Shown here: in pieces, positions 32,845-42,772 of the stretch
Layout of the letters: the number at the start of each line of letters is the position of its first letter
Numbering within the stretch: the stretch's first letter is position 1
From: Anaerolineae bacterium
GTDB taxonomy: Bacteria > Chloroflexota > Anaerolineae > Aggregatilineales > Phototrophicaceae
Reading direction: 5' to 3'
Assembly (NCBI GenBank): GCA_022822545.1
Contig: JAJEBE010000054.1
Location: 124,001-188,000, forward strand
DNA length: 64,000 bases
Notes under the pieces: model-generated
What the model saw: the letters and a program-made list of their open reading frames with translations, nothing else
Databases searched by the model: none
What the model was told of the DNA's origin: nothing
Position numbers and translations under genes: made by a program

Positions 32845-33833
32845 GTGCCAGCCCCTTCAGCGATGACCTGATGGGCCAGTGGCAAGACAATGGCCTGGAC
32901 TTGCTCAAGCGTGCCGTTGGCGGTGCAGCCGGAGGCGAGCGTATGGCCGCCGCCGCCCAATTTGAAGGCCAGGTTGGCGACATCATAGCCGGGCTTGGCG
33001 CGAAAGCCGACTTCGACCTGGCGCTCGGGCAATTCTTTGAAGACGATAGAGACTTTGGCTTGGTCGACGTTTACGAGATAGCTGACCAATCCGCCATCGG
33101 TCATTTTGTCCAGGCCGACGCATTGAATATCGCGTTGACGTATGGCAGCGAAGATGAGGCCGCGGTCGAGACGAACGGTGGACAATACTCGCTTCCATAG
33201 TTCGATCTCGGCATAGGGGCGGCTGTTTAGGGTTCTCGCCATGATTTGGGCGAGCGGGGCGCCTCGGTTCATCAAGTTGTGAGCGATCTCCAGGGTCTTG
33301 CTGTTGGTGGCGCTGATACGGAAGCCTTGCGTGTCGGTGACCAGCCCGGTCAGCAGAGCGCAGGCGACATCGGTCGAGATTTCGATGTCAAGGCAGCGCA
33401 AGAAATCATAGACGACCTCGACCGCCGCTACCGCCTGCGGGACGACCAGGTGAATATCGCCATAAGCCGTATTGGTTGGGTGATGATCGAGGTTGATAGT
33501 CCGCTCGCTATGCGCCAGGCCGTAAGCGCCGGCCGCGCCGATGCGTCCCAGGTCGCTGGAATCGACCGTGATCATGAGATCAAAGTCGCCCTCGGTGACA
33601 GATGAAACTACGGAATCGCTGCCGGGAATGAAGCGAAGCTCTGGTGGGATGCCATCGTCGACGGCGGCGGTGACTTCTTTGCCGAGGGCGCGCAGGGGCT
33701 CGGCTATTCCCAGGAGCGAGCCGATGGCGTCGCCGTCCGGCGCGATATGGGCGACTACGAGCACAGTCCGCGCGCGCTGTACGGCGTCGGCGGCCGCTCG
33801 CCACTGCGGCTCGGAAAAGGCTTCAGTCTTCAT
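32841..33833 (-). CDS. nrnA: DHH-family oligoribonuclease/pAp phosphatase (NrnA-like)
   Basis: A 330-aa DHH-DHHA1 phosphoesterase. N-terminal VVAHIAPDGDAIGSLLGIAE replaces the usual H-x-x-PDGDxxGS. ITVDSSDLGRIG, INLDHHPTNTAYGD (the DHH motif) and LLTGLVTDTQGFR follow. The C-terminal DHHA1 region has EVGFRAKPGYDVANLAFKLGGGGHTLASG. It degrades nano-RNAs and 3'-phosphoadenosine-5'-phosphate. The ATG at 33833 (MKTEAF) is used; upstream sequence belongs to rbfA, whose end it overlaps by 11 bp. This position between rbfA and truB is common in Gram-positive-type operons. Confidence 0.92.
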   Translation of the reverse strand: MKTEAFSEPQWRAAADAVQRARTVLVVAHIAPDGDAIGSLLGIAEPLRALGKEVTAAVDDGIPPELRFIPGSDSVVSSVTEGDFDLMITVDSSDLGRIGAAGAYGLAHSERTINLDHHPTNTAYGDIHLVVPQAVAAVEVVYDFLRCLDIEISTDVACALLTGLVTDTQGFRISATNSKTLEIAHNLMNRGAPLAQIMARTLNSRPYAEIELWKRVLSTVRLDRGLIFAAIRQRDIQCVGLDKMTDGGLVSYLVNVDQAKVSIVFKELPERQVEVGFRAKPGYDVANLAFKLGGGGHTLASGCTANGTLEQVQAIVLPLAHQVIAEGAGT

Positions 33834-34197
33834 CGCCGGGGCTGTCGACAGATTCTTCGGGAATATCCAGCGCGGAGATGATTTTGTTGATGCGGTCGGC
33901 CTGCTCAAGCGTGTGATCCCACTGAAAGTGAAGCTCGGGTGTATGGCGCAAGCGGACGCGTTTGCCGACTTCGCGGCGCAAGAAGCCGTTGGCGCGCTTA
34001 AACGCCGCCATCACTTCGCGCTCGCGCGTGGCATCGCCGAGCGCTATGACATAGACGGTGGCGTGCACCAATTCGGGATCGAGCTTTACTTCGGTGACGG
34101 ACACCTCACGCAGGCGCGGATCGGACACTTCACGCAGGAGCAAGGCGCTGAGGATCTGGTGTATACGGTCGCTCATGCGACCTTGCTTGATGGACAT
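33823..34197 (-). CDS. rbfA: Ribosome-binding factor A
   Basis: A 124-aa RbfA with a type-II KH-like fold. The N terminus (MSDRIHQILSALLLREVSDP) and the strand-helix pattern VSVTEVKLDPELVHATVYV match, and the C terminus keeps RLRHTPELHFQWDHTLEQADRI. It assists 16S rRNA 5'-end maturation in cold or normal growth. Two possible starts lie seven codons apart (34197 and 34176); the longer form is annotated. The acidic C-terminal tail (PEESVDSPGDED) overlaps the nrnA-like start. Confidence 0.95.
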   Translation of the reverse strand: MSIKQGRMSDRIHQILSALLLREVSDPRLREVSVTEVKLDPELVHATVYVIALGDATREREVMAAFKRANGFLRREVGKRVRLRHTPELHFQWDHTLEQADRINKIISALDIPEESVDSPGDED

Positions 34198-34206
34198 TGA
34201 TCTACC

Positions 34207-36018
34207 CTAGTTGACGCGCTCGCGCACGAAGAACTCGATGAGATCGCCCTCGCGATATTCGCTCACGCCATCCAAGCCGATGCCGCATTCGAAGCCGGCG
34301 CGCACTTCCCGAACATCTTCCTGAAAGCGCTTGAGCGAGGCGACGCCCACGCTATCGATGGTTAGCTTTTCGCCGCGTCTCACTCGCGCTTTGGCATTGC
34401 GCCGCGCCACGCCATCGCGGATCATGCAGCCAGCGATTAGCCCACTGCGGGGAATCCTGAAGATCTGGCGGACTTCGGCCACGCCAATGACGCGATTGGC
34501 GAACTTCGGCTCGAGCATGCCGTGCAAAGCCAATTCGATATCTTCAAAGAGCTTGTAAATGATTTGGTAGCGCCGTATTTCCACCCCTTGCACTTCGGCT
34601 GAGGCCAGAGCGGCATTATCAGCGCCGACGTTGAAACCGATGATGATGGCGTTTGACGCGCTGGCGAGCATGACATCGGACTCGGTGACGCGCCCGACCT
34701 CCTGCCGCAAAACACGGACGCCGATCTGTTCTTCGTTTCGTTCAGAGATGTTTTGCAATTCATCCGTAATTGGCTGGATGGAACCTTGGACGTCCGCTTT
34801 AAGGACGATTGAAAGTTCCTTGGCGTCGCCGGATTGAAATTGCTTGAAGAATTCGTCCAGGGTCAGGGCGGCGGGCGTACCACCGTTGACATCGCGCAGG
34901 CGCTCTTCTTCGCGGCGATCCTGGGCGATGTTTCGGGCCGTTTTGTCGTTGGGCGCGATCTCGAACATGACGCCGGGAGCCGGCGGCAAATCCAGGCCCA
35001 AGACAGAGACGGGCATGGACGGCAGGGCGCGCTTGACGGCTTTGCCGGAAGAATCGAACATGGCCTTGACTCTGCCATAGGATGTGCCGGCGACGATGAC
35101 GTCGCCGCGTTTCATCGTGCCATTCATCACGAGAAGCGTAGCCATGGTGCCTTTGGTCTTATCGACTTCAGCCTCAATGACCGTGCCGCGCAGGCGGCCT
35201 TTGCGGTTGGCAACAATTGTATTGGAATCGGCGACGAGGATCAGGGCTTCCAGCAAGTCTTCAATACCGTCGCCGGATAGAGAGTCTATGGGGAGCATCA
35301 TGGTGGAGCCGTCCCAGTCGTCGGGAATCAGATCCAGTTCGGCGAGTTGCTGCTTGACCGTTTCCGGGCTGGCGTTGCGCCTATCGACTTTGGTAATGGC
35401 GACGACGATGGGGACGTTGGCGGCGCGGGCATGGTCGAGGGCCTCGCGAGTTGTTGGCATGACGCCGTCATCGGCGGCGACAACGAGGATGGCGATATCC
35501 GCGCCGTGGGCGCCGCGAGCGCGCATGGCGGTGAAGGCTTCGTGACCGGGGGTATCGAGGAAGGTCAGGGCGCGGCCAGAGTGTTGGGCTTGGTAGGCGC
35601 CGATATGTTGCGTTATCCCGCCGGCTTCGCCTTCCGCCACAGCGGTTTTGCGTATGGTATCGAGCAGGGTGGTCTTGCCGTGATCGACATGGCCCAGGAT
35701 GGTGATGATAGGCGGGCGGGATGTGAGCGACTCAGCTGATTCGCCCTCGTACATCGCGCTCCATTTTTCTTCGCGCTCTTCGGCGCGTTTGACTTCTTCT
35801 TGCGCGGCCGCTTCTTCGCTGGCGGATTTGGCGACGAAGCCAAGCTCTTCGACGACGATAGCGGCGGTGTCAAAGTCGATGGTCTGGTTAATAGAAGCCA
35901 TGATCCCGTTGGAGATCAGGGTTTTCATGACATCGATGGGACTAGTATCTATGAGAGTCGCCAATTCGCGGACGACTACATAATCCGGTATCAGGATTTC
36001 TCTTGGTGCTTCTTCCAT
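34207..36018 (-). CDS. infB: Translation initiation factor IF-2 (short form)
   Basis: A 603-aa IF-2, short for bacteria (commonly 700-900 aa) because the variable N-terminal extension is nearly absent; the IF2_N-type motif PDYVVVRELATLIDTSPIDVM begins at residue 9. The GTPase domain has GHVDHGKTTLLDTI near 109-122, GITQHIGAYQ (G2), DTPGHEAF (G3) and ITKVDRR (G4). Domains C1 and C2 follow to the end. It places fMet-tRNA on the 30S subunit. A textbook Shine-Dalgarno AAGGAGGT precedes the ATG. The ylxR gene is upstream after 71 bp and rbfA downstream after 9 bp. Confidence 0.96.
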   Translation of the reverse strand: MEEAPREILIPDYVVVRELATLIDTSPIDVMKTLISNGIMASINQTIDFDTAAIVVEELGFVAKSASEEAAAQEEVKRAEEREEKWSAMYEGESAESLTSRPPIITILGHVDHGKTTLLDTIRKTAVAEGEAGGITQHIGAYQAQHSGRALTFLDTPGHEAFTAMRARGAHGADIAILVVAADDGVMPTTREALDHARAANVPIVVAITKVDRRNASPETVKQQLAELDLIPDDWDGSTMMLPIDSLSGDGIEDLLEALILVADSNTIVANRKGRLRGTVIEAEVDKTKGTMATLLVMNGTMKRGDVIVAGTSYGRVKAMFDSSGKAVKRALPSMPVSVLGLDLPPAPGVMFEIAPNDKTARNIAQDRREEERLRDVNGGTPAALTLDEFFKQFQSGDAKELSIVLKADVQGSIQPITDELQNISERNEEQIGVRVLRQEVGRVTESDVMLASASNAIIIGFNVGADNAALASAEVQGVEIRRYQIIYKLFEDIELALHGMLEPKFANRVIGVAEVRQIFRIPRSGLIAGCMIRDGVARRNAKARVRRGEKLTIDSVGVASLKRFQEDVREVRAGFECGIGLDGVSEYREGDLIEFFVRERVN

Positions 36019-36089
36019 ACCTACCTCCTTCAGTTGTGGCGACTGTTTGAGGCAGGATGGTCAGTCCCGCCTCGGCTAGCGTGGCTGGT

Positions 36090-36350
36090 TCATGAGGGTG
36101 TCATCTGCCGCAGGTAATCACGGTCGCCATCGCTCAATTTTCGGCGCAGCGCGCGGCTCAACTGCATGTGCGCCGCAGCTTTCATCCAGCACTCTTTGTT
36201 TTGACACAAATAAGCGCCGCGCCCATTCATTTTTCCTGACTCGTCAATCATCAAACTTCCATCGGCTATGACAAGACGAATGAGATCGCGCTTGTCCGTC
36301 TTCAGGCGGCATACCACACAACTGCGCTGAGGCTTGTGTTTGACAGGCAT
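36090..36350 (-). CDS. ylxR: YlxR family RNA-binding protein
   Basis: An 86-aa basic protein of the DUF448/YlxR group. Hallmarks are RSCVVCRLKTDKRDLIRLV, the dipeptide-rich NGRGAYLC turn, and a C-terminal helix LSRALRRKL. It sits between nusA and infB, its usual place, and probably binds RNA or contacts the ribosome or RNase P. It starts 20 bp downstream of the nusA stop. Confidence 0.93.
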   Translation of the reverse strand: MPVKHKPQRSCVVCRLKTDKRDLIRLVIADGSLMIDESGKMNGRGAYLCQNKECWMKAAAHMQLSRALRRKLSDGDRDYLRQMTPS

Positions 36351-36370
36351 CGTCAGCCTCTACCGGGGAA

Positions 36371-38599
36371 CTAGAAGTCGTAATCTTCCCACTCTTCTTC
36401 ATCCCAACTGCCGCGCCCGCCTTTGCGCCGCCGTTTGGCGATGACTTCACCGCTCTGCTCGTCCAAGACGAGCTGTCTGCGTTTCTGGCGGTCTTTACGC
36501 CGCTGATTCTTGCCTTTGCGCAGTTCAAGTTCGAATTCCCGTTCGCCTTCTTCCTCAGTTTCAAAGTCGGCTTCGCGCTCTGATTCACGTTGCGGGGGTT
36601 GGTCAACCACAGGCGCAATCGGTTGAACGCCCGGCTCAACACTATCGGCGCTCAACTCGGCTTTCGCTTCCGGCGCCGGCACGATGGGCTGGCCAAAGGC
36701 GTCGACCAGGACTTCCGGCTGCTCTTCCTCGAGCGCGGGTTCAGAGACGGATTCCACATCATCAGGCGCGGTTGCTTCGGCCGCATCGCTCTGCTCTACA
36801 GCGTCAGCGGCGTCAAGCAGTTCGCTGTCTTCCTCTTCTTCGGATTCTTCGATGGAAATCGCTTCTTCCAGCAGTTGATCAATATCAGCGGCCATGATGG
36901 TATCAAGCGCAGCCTGCAATTCCGGCATGGGATCAAAGTAACGCGGTTCTTCGACCGGCTCGCTATCCAGTTCGGTCTCGATTTGCTCATCGGTTTCCGC
37001 GGCAGTCACTGGGTCGGTCTCCGGCGCCGGCTCGTCATCAGGTGCTGCCGCCGCACCTGTGTCCGGCTCTGGCGCAGGCTCGGAAACTTGCTCCGGGGCA
37101 AGCTCGGCGACAGGCTCGCCCGCCGGCTCGTCCTCCAAGTCGGGCGCTGGCAGGACCTGCAAATGCGCCAAGCGGCGCTGCAGCACTTCTTCCTTGACAA
37201 GGCTGTTCAACATCACTTCGCCGATGTTTTCAAATGGTTCAAGCGCATCAAGCATCTCTTGCGAGACTGCCAGCACATCGAGCGGCAGTTCGAAGAGTTT
37301 CGGCGGAAGCGTTGCGCGGATGGCTTCGCGCTGTTGCAGATATATCTCACGCGCTTCATCGCGCTGCTGTTGCAGCAACTGTTCGACGATATCGGCAAAG
37401 CGGGCGAGGGACTTAAATTCTTCCGGCATGACGGCCAGATCGAGGCGCTTCTTCTCCATGATACGCAAGGATTCCGCGATCAGGTCGGCATAACGATCGG
37501 CGAGCCCGGCAAGCGGGGGCGCGTCCAGGTTATCCAGGGCGTTCTGAACTGTTTCGGCGACGCTCTTGATATCTATTCGCCATCCGGTCAGTTTCGCGGC
37601 GAGGCGGGCGTTTTGGCCTTCACGCCCGATCGCGAGGGACAGTTGGTCTTCCGGCACGAGGACCACTGCCGTCTTGCCATCGATGGGGTCGTCGTCGAGG
37701 TAGACGCCGGCGACGCGCGCCGGGCTCAATGCCTTGGAGATGAAGGCGACGGCATCAGTGTTCCATTCGATGACATCGATTTTTTCGTTGTGGAGTTCCT
37801 TGACGATGTTCTGGATGCGAATGCCGCGCATGCCGACGCAGGCGCCGACGGGGTCGATGCCGTCTTGCAGCGCGGCGACAGCGACTTTCGAGCGGTGGCC
37901 CGCTTCACGAGCGATGTTTTTGATTTCAACCTGGCCGTTGTATATCTCAGGCACTTCGTATTCCAGCAGGCGCCGCAGCATATTTCGATGCGCCCGGCTG
38001 ACGAGAATTTGGGGGCCGCGGTTGCTCTTTGAGACTTCCACCACATAAACGCGGATCTTTTCGTGAGTGCGGTAGCGTTCGCCCGGGATCTGCTCTTTGC
38101 GGGGCAATTCCGCTTCGGCTCGGCCGAGACTGAGTGTGACCTTGCGCATATTGGTGCTTTGCACTGTGCCGGTAATCAAGTCGCCTTCGCGGTTGATGAA
38201 CTCATCGTAGAGCGAGTTGCGTTCCGCTTCGCGAATTTTCTGGAGTATGACTTGCTTGGCCGTTTGGGCGGCGATGCGCCCGAAACTTCGCGTGGTATGT
38301 TCGACTTGCACCATCACGACATCGTAGAGTTGCGCCTCCGGGTTATAGAAGCGGGCGCGTTCCAAAGTCACTTCGGTGGCGTCGCTGTAGACTTCGTCGA
38401 CAACTTCTTTTTCAACGAACACTTTGGCGCGTCCGGTATCGGGGTCAATTTCGGCTTCAATCGCCTGAGCGGCGCTGGCGCCAGTATCTTTACGATAGGC
38501 GGAGACCAAGGCGCTTTGCAGGGCATCCAATACGATATCGGATGGCAGCGCGCGTGTCTGCGCGATTTCGTTGAAGGCGATTTGCAGTTCGTTCGACAT
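36371..38599 (-). CDS. nusA: Transcription termination/antitermination factor NusA with long acidic C-terminal extension
   Basis: A 742-aa NusA, compared with 350-500 aa usually. Residues 1-130 are the RNA-polymerase-binding domain ([19 protein letters not shown]). Then come S1 ([19 protein letters not shown]), KH1 ([20 protein letters not shown]) and KH2 ([20 protein letters not shown]). Beyond about 375 the sequence is helical, then from about 490 it is long, proline- and glutamate-rich and low in complexity, ending in a basic KRRRKGGRG patch and a very acidic [11 protein letters not shown] tail. ATG 38599 has GGAGAC upstream; the longer open frame to 38683 crosses a terminator hairpin and is rejected. 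No rimP precedes it. Confidence 0.94.
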   Translation of the reverse strand: MSNELQIAFNEIAQTRALPSDIVLDALQSALVSAYRKDTGASAAQAIEAEIDPDTGRAKVFVEKEVVDEVYSDATEVTLERARFYNPEAQLYDVVMVQVEHTTRSFGRIAAQTAKQVILQKIREAERNSLYDEFINREGDLITGTVQSTNMRKVTLSLGRAEAELPRKEQIPGERYRTHEKIRVYVVEVSKSNRGPQILVSRAHRNMLRRLLEYEVPEIYNGQVEIKNIAREAGHRSKVAVAALQDGIDPVGACVGMRGIRIQNIVKELHNEKIDVIEWNTDAVAFISKALSPARVAGVYLDDDPIDGKTAVVLVPEDQLSLAIGREGQNARLAAKLTGWRIDIKSVAETVQNALDNLDAPPLAGLADRYADLIAESLRIMEKKRLDLAVMPEEFKSLARFADIVEQLLQQQRDEAREIYLQQREAIRATLPPKLFELPLDVLAVSQEMLDALEPFENIGEVMLNSLVKEEVLQRRLAHLQVLPAPDLEDEPAGEPVAELAPEQVSEPAPEPDTGAAAAPDDEPAPETDPVTAAETDEQIETELDSEPVEEPRYFDPMPELQAALDTIMAADIDQLLEEAISIEESEEEEDSELLDAADAVEQSDAAEATAPDDVESVSEPALEEEQPEVLVDAFGQPIVPAPEAKAELSADSVEPGVQPIAPVVDQPPQRESEREADFETEEEGEREFELELRKGKNQRRKDRQKRRQLVLDEQSGEVIAKRRRKGGRGSWDEEEWEDYDF

Positions 38600-38664
38600 T
38601 TTGCCTGTCTCCAACAGTCGAGCTGTAAGATGTTCCTTGATGTATGGCAGCCCGATATAAAACG

Positions 38665-38687
38665 AAAAGTGGGGGCTTCCCACTTTT
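38665..38687. terminator. Intrinsic terminator downstream of the NHL-glycosyltransferase gene
   Basis: A perfect 9-bp stem (AAAAGTGGG, CCCACTTTT) with the loop GGCTT. On the minus strand TTTT follows after CG. It lies 132 bp after the stop of the 38819 gene and before nusA, so it separates the glycosyltransferase block from the nusA operon. Confidence 0.75.
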
Positions 38688-38818
38688 TCCGAACACTTGC
38701 ATTCCCATCAAGTTTAGCACGCGGCACAGGCCGAGTCAAGGCATATCGCCTGGCTTCAACTGCTTGTCAGTCGCTTATGTTGACATAGAAGTTCGCGATT
38801 GCCAAATCGGCATAGGAC

Positions 38819-41800
38819 TCACTCCAGGAGGAAGGGCGGGAATTTCAGAAGTTTGCCGGCGGCGGAATCGCTGACATATACGAAGCCGGCGTCGTCAACC
38901 GCGATGCCGCCGATCTCCTGGAATTGCCCGGCAGAAGCTGAATCGCCGGATTCGCCAAAGGAGCCGAGGCAGTCGCCGGCTGTGTTGTAAACCAGGATGC
39001 GTTGGCCGTCCGGGTCGGTAATATATAGCGTGTCCCGGTTTTCATCGAGGGCCAGATAGGGTCGGTTGAAGACGTGGTTGTACCAGCCGCGGACGCGGAA
39101 ATCTGTCAAGTAGCTACCGTTCGCATCAAATACCGAGACGCGTCGATTCCAGGTATCGGCCACGAAGAGCCGGCCATCAGAGTGAGTCGCCAAGCCACTC
39201 GGCTCATCCAGCTCGCCGGGGCCGCTGCCGCCGCCGCCGATATCAAATTGATAGACGGCCGCGCCATTTTCCAGTGTATAGACGCGGATTCGCTTGTTGC
39301 CGGTATCGGCAATATAAATTCTTTCGGCGTCGTGACCGGCCACATCGCGCGGTCCCCAAAAAGCGTCCCTAGGCTCGACCGGCGCGTCAAATCCAAATTC
39401 GCCGGCGCTGCCCCATGCGGTTAGTAGCTGGCCTTGAGGATCCAGATGCAGAATGCGGTAGTTCCAGGTGTCCACCACGAGCAGGTCATCATCGGGCAGG
39501 ACCGCCACACTATTGGGACGAACGAGGGTATATTGGCCTGACGCGCCAAAACGCTGGAGGTATTGGCCTTCAGTGGTATAGGCGTGGACGAGATTGGCGT
39601 TTTCATCAGCGACGTAGACTTTGCCGTTGCCGACCGACAGGGCGAGGGGATGGGCCAGGGCCTCGGCTTCCGCATCGAGATCAAGCAGGGGCGTCACAAG
39701 TCGCCAATTGGCGGCGCAGGGATTAATCTCTGTGGGGATCGTGCTCTTCACCTCGCCTTCGCCGACGCCATATTCCCAGATCTTCGAAGCGAAATCTTTG
39801 CGGATGTAGACATGCATCCGATCAGAAACTGGCCAGTTGATCAGGGAGAAATCTTTGCCGGCGGCGTCGCCGTATTGGTCATAATCGCGGGACCACCAGA
39901 TATCAAAGATGCCTTTGCGCAGCGCGGCGCCGTCGGTGTTTTCGGGCGAGAAATCGAGAACGTTCAAGATCCTTTGCGGCGTCAGCCCGAAATATTCTTG
40001 CATGGGCCACCACATGCGCATGTGGTCGCGGCGGATATAACGATCTTCGAGGAAGGGTTCGACATCGCCGCGATGTCCCGCGCCAACCACGACAAAGACG
40101 GCGTCCTCGGTGTTTTGCACGGTGGGGTTGCCGCCGACGAATACCGCGTCGGTGAAGTTGCGGAAGTACCAGCTATAGGGCCAGGATACTTCGTCGTCGT
40201 AGACAAACTTGAGATCGAGGCCGTCGGTAATACGCAGGCTCATTTCTTCAATATCATCCAGCACCCATTTTACGGCTGGGCCGGCATGGGCGTAGACGAG
40301 AAATTCGGTAGGAAGGTCATAGTTGATGAATGAGGCCATCCAGGCGGCGCGGAAGGTGAGCAAGCTCAGCAGACTGAAAATTGCTAGCGCCAGAATGCGC
40401 CGGATATGCAGCCAACTGGATTGGCGCGCCAGCCGCAGGAGCACGTAACTCAGGCTGACGGCGACGATCAAGGAGGCCAGCCAGGCGTAGGTGCGTTCAA
40501 GCTCTGCTTTGGCAAGACCCATGAAGGGCGAATCGCCGGCGATGAGGGCGCCGATCACTTGCGCCAGGCTGACCAGGAACAGGGGGGAAAGCAGCAGGGC
40601 GATCCAGCCGCGGGCCAGGAATTGTGATTTGCGAATGCGTGAAAAGACGCCGCCGAAATACCAGGCGGATATCAAAATCATCGGTGTGGTGAGATGGGCG
40701 CCGAGCCAGGGCATTTTCTCGCCTGCCAGCGAGTAGCCGACCAGATTGAGCATCGCCCACCAGGCGAGCAATAGCAGGAAGGGCAGCCGGTCCAGCTTGG
40801 CAGCGGACGGCTCGTTTTCGGGGGAATCCGCGCTTGGAGGCGATTCAGGCTCTAGTTCGGCCGCTGCGCTTGGCTCGGCGTCGTCCTCATTGGGGTTTGC
40901 GGCCGCTTTGAAATAAGCTTTCAGTTTTTCTTGAGTTTGTCGCCGGCTGAAGTCTTCGAGTTCGACAAGGTGTCTTTTCCGCGATTTCCAGAAGCGGGCG
41001 ACGCCGGCGAACATCGCGCTGATCGTGCCGATGACCGGCAGGAATTCGTAGGTGGGCATGATGATCAGCAAGTAGTAATACTGCGGCTGGCTGCCGCGGC
41101 GCACGCCTTGCTGCTCCAGCCAGTATCCCAGGCTGTAGATCATGCCAGTGCCGAGCCCGGCAATGTTGGTGAAGACGCTGGTGAAGAAAAAGGCGAAGAG
41201 GATATGGAATATCGCTGAGGCGATCAGCCAGCGCTTCCAGTTCCAGGTCAAGCCGATGACAAGAGAAAGCAATGCCAACGGGGCAAATACTGACGCGCCG
41301 ACCAGGAACTGCCCGATCTGGGCGGCGTCAGCCAGGCTCGGGAGGTTTTGCAGGAGACCGTAAAGGCCGGCCGGCAATGACTCGGCCAAATTGCTAAAGT
41401 CGTTATGTGATCCGCCCATGAGGCGCGTGAAGAGGGCGGTCGTCCAGGGCAAGATCAGCGTGAGTATGAGCACCAGCAGATCGACTTCGGGGAAGCGGTA
41501 GAGATAGCCCCAGAAGCCGCTTCCATTGCCTTTATCCTCGGCCAGCTTGTCTTCAGCGGCAGCGCGGCGAGCATCGCGAATCAGGTAGGCGGCCGCGGCA
41601 AGCGCGATCAGCCAAAGGGCAAGTGCGGGCGCCCAGCGGATCGTCGTGCCGGGCGCGGCATCGATCGATTCAGCTTGATCGGCGTCCGGGATGGCCGGCT
41701 CAGCAGTCTCGGCGGGGCTGGGAAAATGAGAAAGTTCTTCGATGAACAGGAGGCCGCCGGCGGTAACGAGGGCAAGGAGGAAAATCAGCAGGACTTCGCG

Positions 41801-42724
41801 CCAGGGAATGCGGCTCCAGCGGCCGCGAAAGGCGAAGAGGGCGGTCGACACGAGCACGAACATACCGGCAAAGATGGACAGGGCCATCCAGCGCAACCAA
41901 CTGGAACGGTCCAGATCCGACAGGTCTTGCAGGGGCGTGCCTCGGCCTGCGATGATCTCGGCCGGTACGATATCGACAACGATATACATGCCCAGCGTTA
42001 TCATCCCGCCGAGCAAGATTCCGAGGATGATGGACTGAAACAGGTAGCGTCCGCCAAAGTCATAGTGATGCTGCGCCAGGCGGACCAGAAAATAGATCGT
42101 CAGGAAGCTGCCGAAGATGGCGATGTAGATAAACGCCGTTTCTTTAGAGCCCAGGTTGAGGATCATCGCGGCCGCGAATATATATAGCCAGAGTGCGCGG
42201 CGGCGGAAACGAGGCGATCCGTCCAGATACATAAGAACACAGTAGGCCATGACCATGGCGAAGAAAATCGAGGGCGTATCGTGGCGGATATAGCGGTTGT
42301 AATACAAGAGCAGCGGCGAGATAAGCAGCATCAGCGAGGCCAGGAGCGCGCCCCAGCGGCCAAGCCACTTGCGCCAGAGCAAGGGAAACATCACCATCAT
42401 GACGCCGAGCAAGGCGGTGTATATCCGCCCGGAAAAGTCGCTATCGCCGAAGAGATAGAAGGAGAAGGCGGTCGCATGAAAGAGCACGGGGCCGTGCATT
42501 AGCGGTGTGTGCTGGAAGTTGCCTTCGTTATAGAGGTTGTATGAGAAACGCGTGTGCAGGCTTTCGTCGTGGCTCATCACGCGCGCGTCCAACATGTGAA
42601 AGCGGGTGAAGACCGCCAACAAGAAGATGATGATATAGGCGGCCAACTCCCAGTTTACGGGGAGGCCTTGGGATAGCGCGCGGCTTAAGGCATTGTCTTC
42701 CTGCTGATTAGGGGCAGTAATCAT
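38819..42724 (-). CDS. Agl23/TIGR03663-like GT-C membrane protein fused to NHL beta-propeller
   Basis: A 1301-aa protein. Residues 1-820 carry about a dozen TM helices. The first exoloop has MLDARVMSHDESLHTRFSYN, the acidic catalytic-type motif of GT-C (GT39/PMT) enzymes, and the following HTPLMHGPVLFHA and YNRYIRHDTPSIFFAM are strong TIGR03663 hallmarks. A low-complexity acidic linker lies near 600-650. Residues about 1005-1301 are exported NHL-type propeller blades with repeated VADTWNRRVSVFD, VVDTWNYRILHLD and IADTGNKRIRVY. It probably transfers sugar from a polyprenyl carrier, with the propeller as an extracytoplasmic binding module. It is the last gene of the block, next to the terminator at 38665. 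Confidence 0.85.
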   Translation of the reverse strand: MITAPNQQEDNALSRALSQGLPVNWELAAYIIIFLLAVFTRFHMLDARVMSHDESLHTRFSYNLYNEGNFQHTPLMHGPVLFHATAFSFYLFGDSDFSGRIYTALLGVMMVMFPLLWRKWLGRWGALLASLMLLISPLLLYYNRYIRHDTPSIFFAMVMAYCVLMYLDGSPRFRRRALWLYIFAAAMILNLGSKETAFIYIAIFGSFLTIYFLVRLAQHHYDFGGRYLFQSIILGILLGGMITLGMYIVVDIVPAEIIAGRGTPLQDLSDLDRSSWLRWMALSIFAGMFVLVSTALFAFRGRWSRIPWREVLLIFLLALVTAGGLLFIEELSHFPSPAETAEPAIPDADQAESIDAAPGTTIRWAPALALWLIALAAAAYLIRDARRAAAEDKLAEDKGNGSGFWGYLYRFPEVDLLVLILTLILPWTTALFTRLMGGSHNDFSNLAESLPAGLYGLLQNLPSLADAAQIGQFLVGASVFAPLALLSLVIGLTWNWKRWLIASAIFHILFAFFFTSVFTNIAGLGTGMIYSLGYWLEQQGVRRGSQPQYYYLLIIMPTYEFLPVIGTISAMFAGVARFWKSRKRHLVELEDFSRRQTQEKLKAYFKAAANPNEDDAEPSAAAELEPESPPSADSPENEPSAAKLDRLPFLLLLAWWAMLNLVGYSLAGEKMPWLGAHLTTPMILISAWYFGGVFSRIRKSQFLARGWIALLLSPLFLVSLAQVIGALIAGDSPFMGLAKAELERTYAWLASLIVAVSLSYVLLRLARQSSWLHIRRILALAIFSLLSLLTFRAAWMASFINYDLPTEFLVYAHAGPAVKWVLDDIEEMSLRITDGLDLKFVYDDEVSWPYSWYFRNFTDAVFVGGNPTVQNTEDAVFVVVGAGHRGDVEPFLEDRYIRRDHMRMWWPMQEYFGLTPQRILNVLDFSPENTDGAALRKGIFDIWWSRDYDQYGDAAGKDFSLINWPVSDRMHVYIRKDFASKIWEYGVGEGEVKSTIPTEINPCAANWRLVTPLLDLDAEAEALAHPLALSVGNGKVYVADENANLVHAYTTEGQYLQRFGASGQYTLVRPNSVAVLPDDDLLVVDTWNYRILHLDPQGQLLTAWGSAGEFGFDAPVEPRDAFWGPRDVAGHDAERIYIADTGNKRIRVYTLENGAAVYQFDIGGGGSGPGELDEPSGLATHSDGRLFVADTWNRRVSVFDANGSYLTDFRVRGWYNHVFNRPYLALDENRDTLYITDPDGQRILVYNTAGDCLGSFGESGDSASAGQFQEIGGIAVDDAGFVYVSDSAAGKLLKFPPFLLE

Positions 42725-42772
42725 GTTGTATCAATAGGCGGTCGTTTACTGGTCAAGGTGGCGGGGCCGGCG

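Noticed and set aside
36590..38032. A 480-aa open frame on the plus strand, antisense to nusA
   Set aside because: It overlaps conserved NusA domains, and the frame reflects codon bias of the low-complexity tail.
42728..42756. TTGACC-17-TGATAC promoter for the 38819 gene
   Set aside because: The -10 would end 3 bp before the start codon, so transcription would begin inside the gene.
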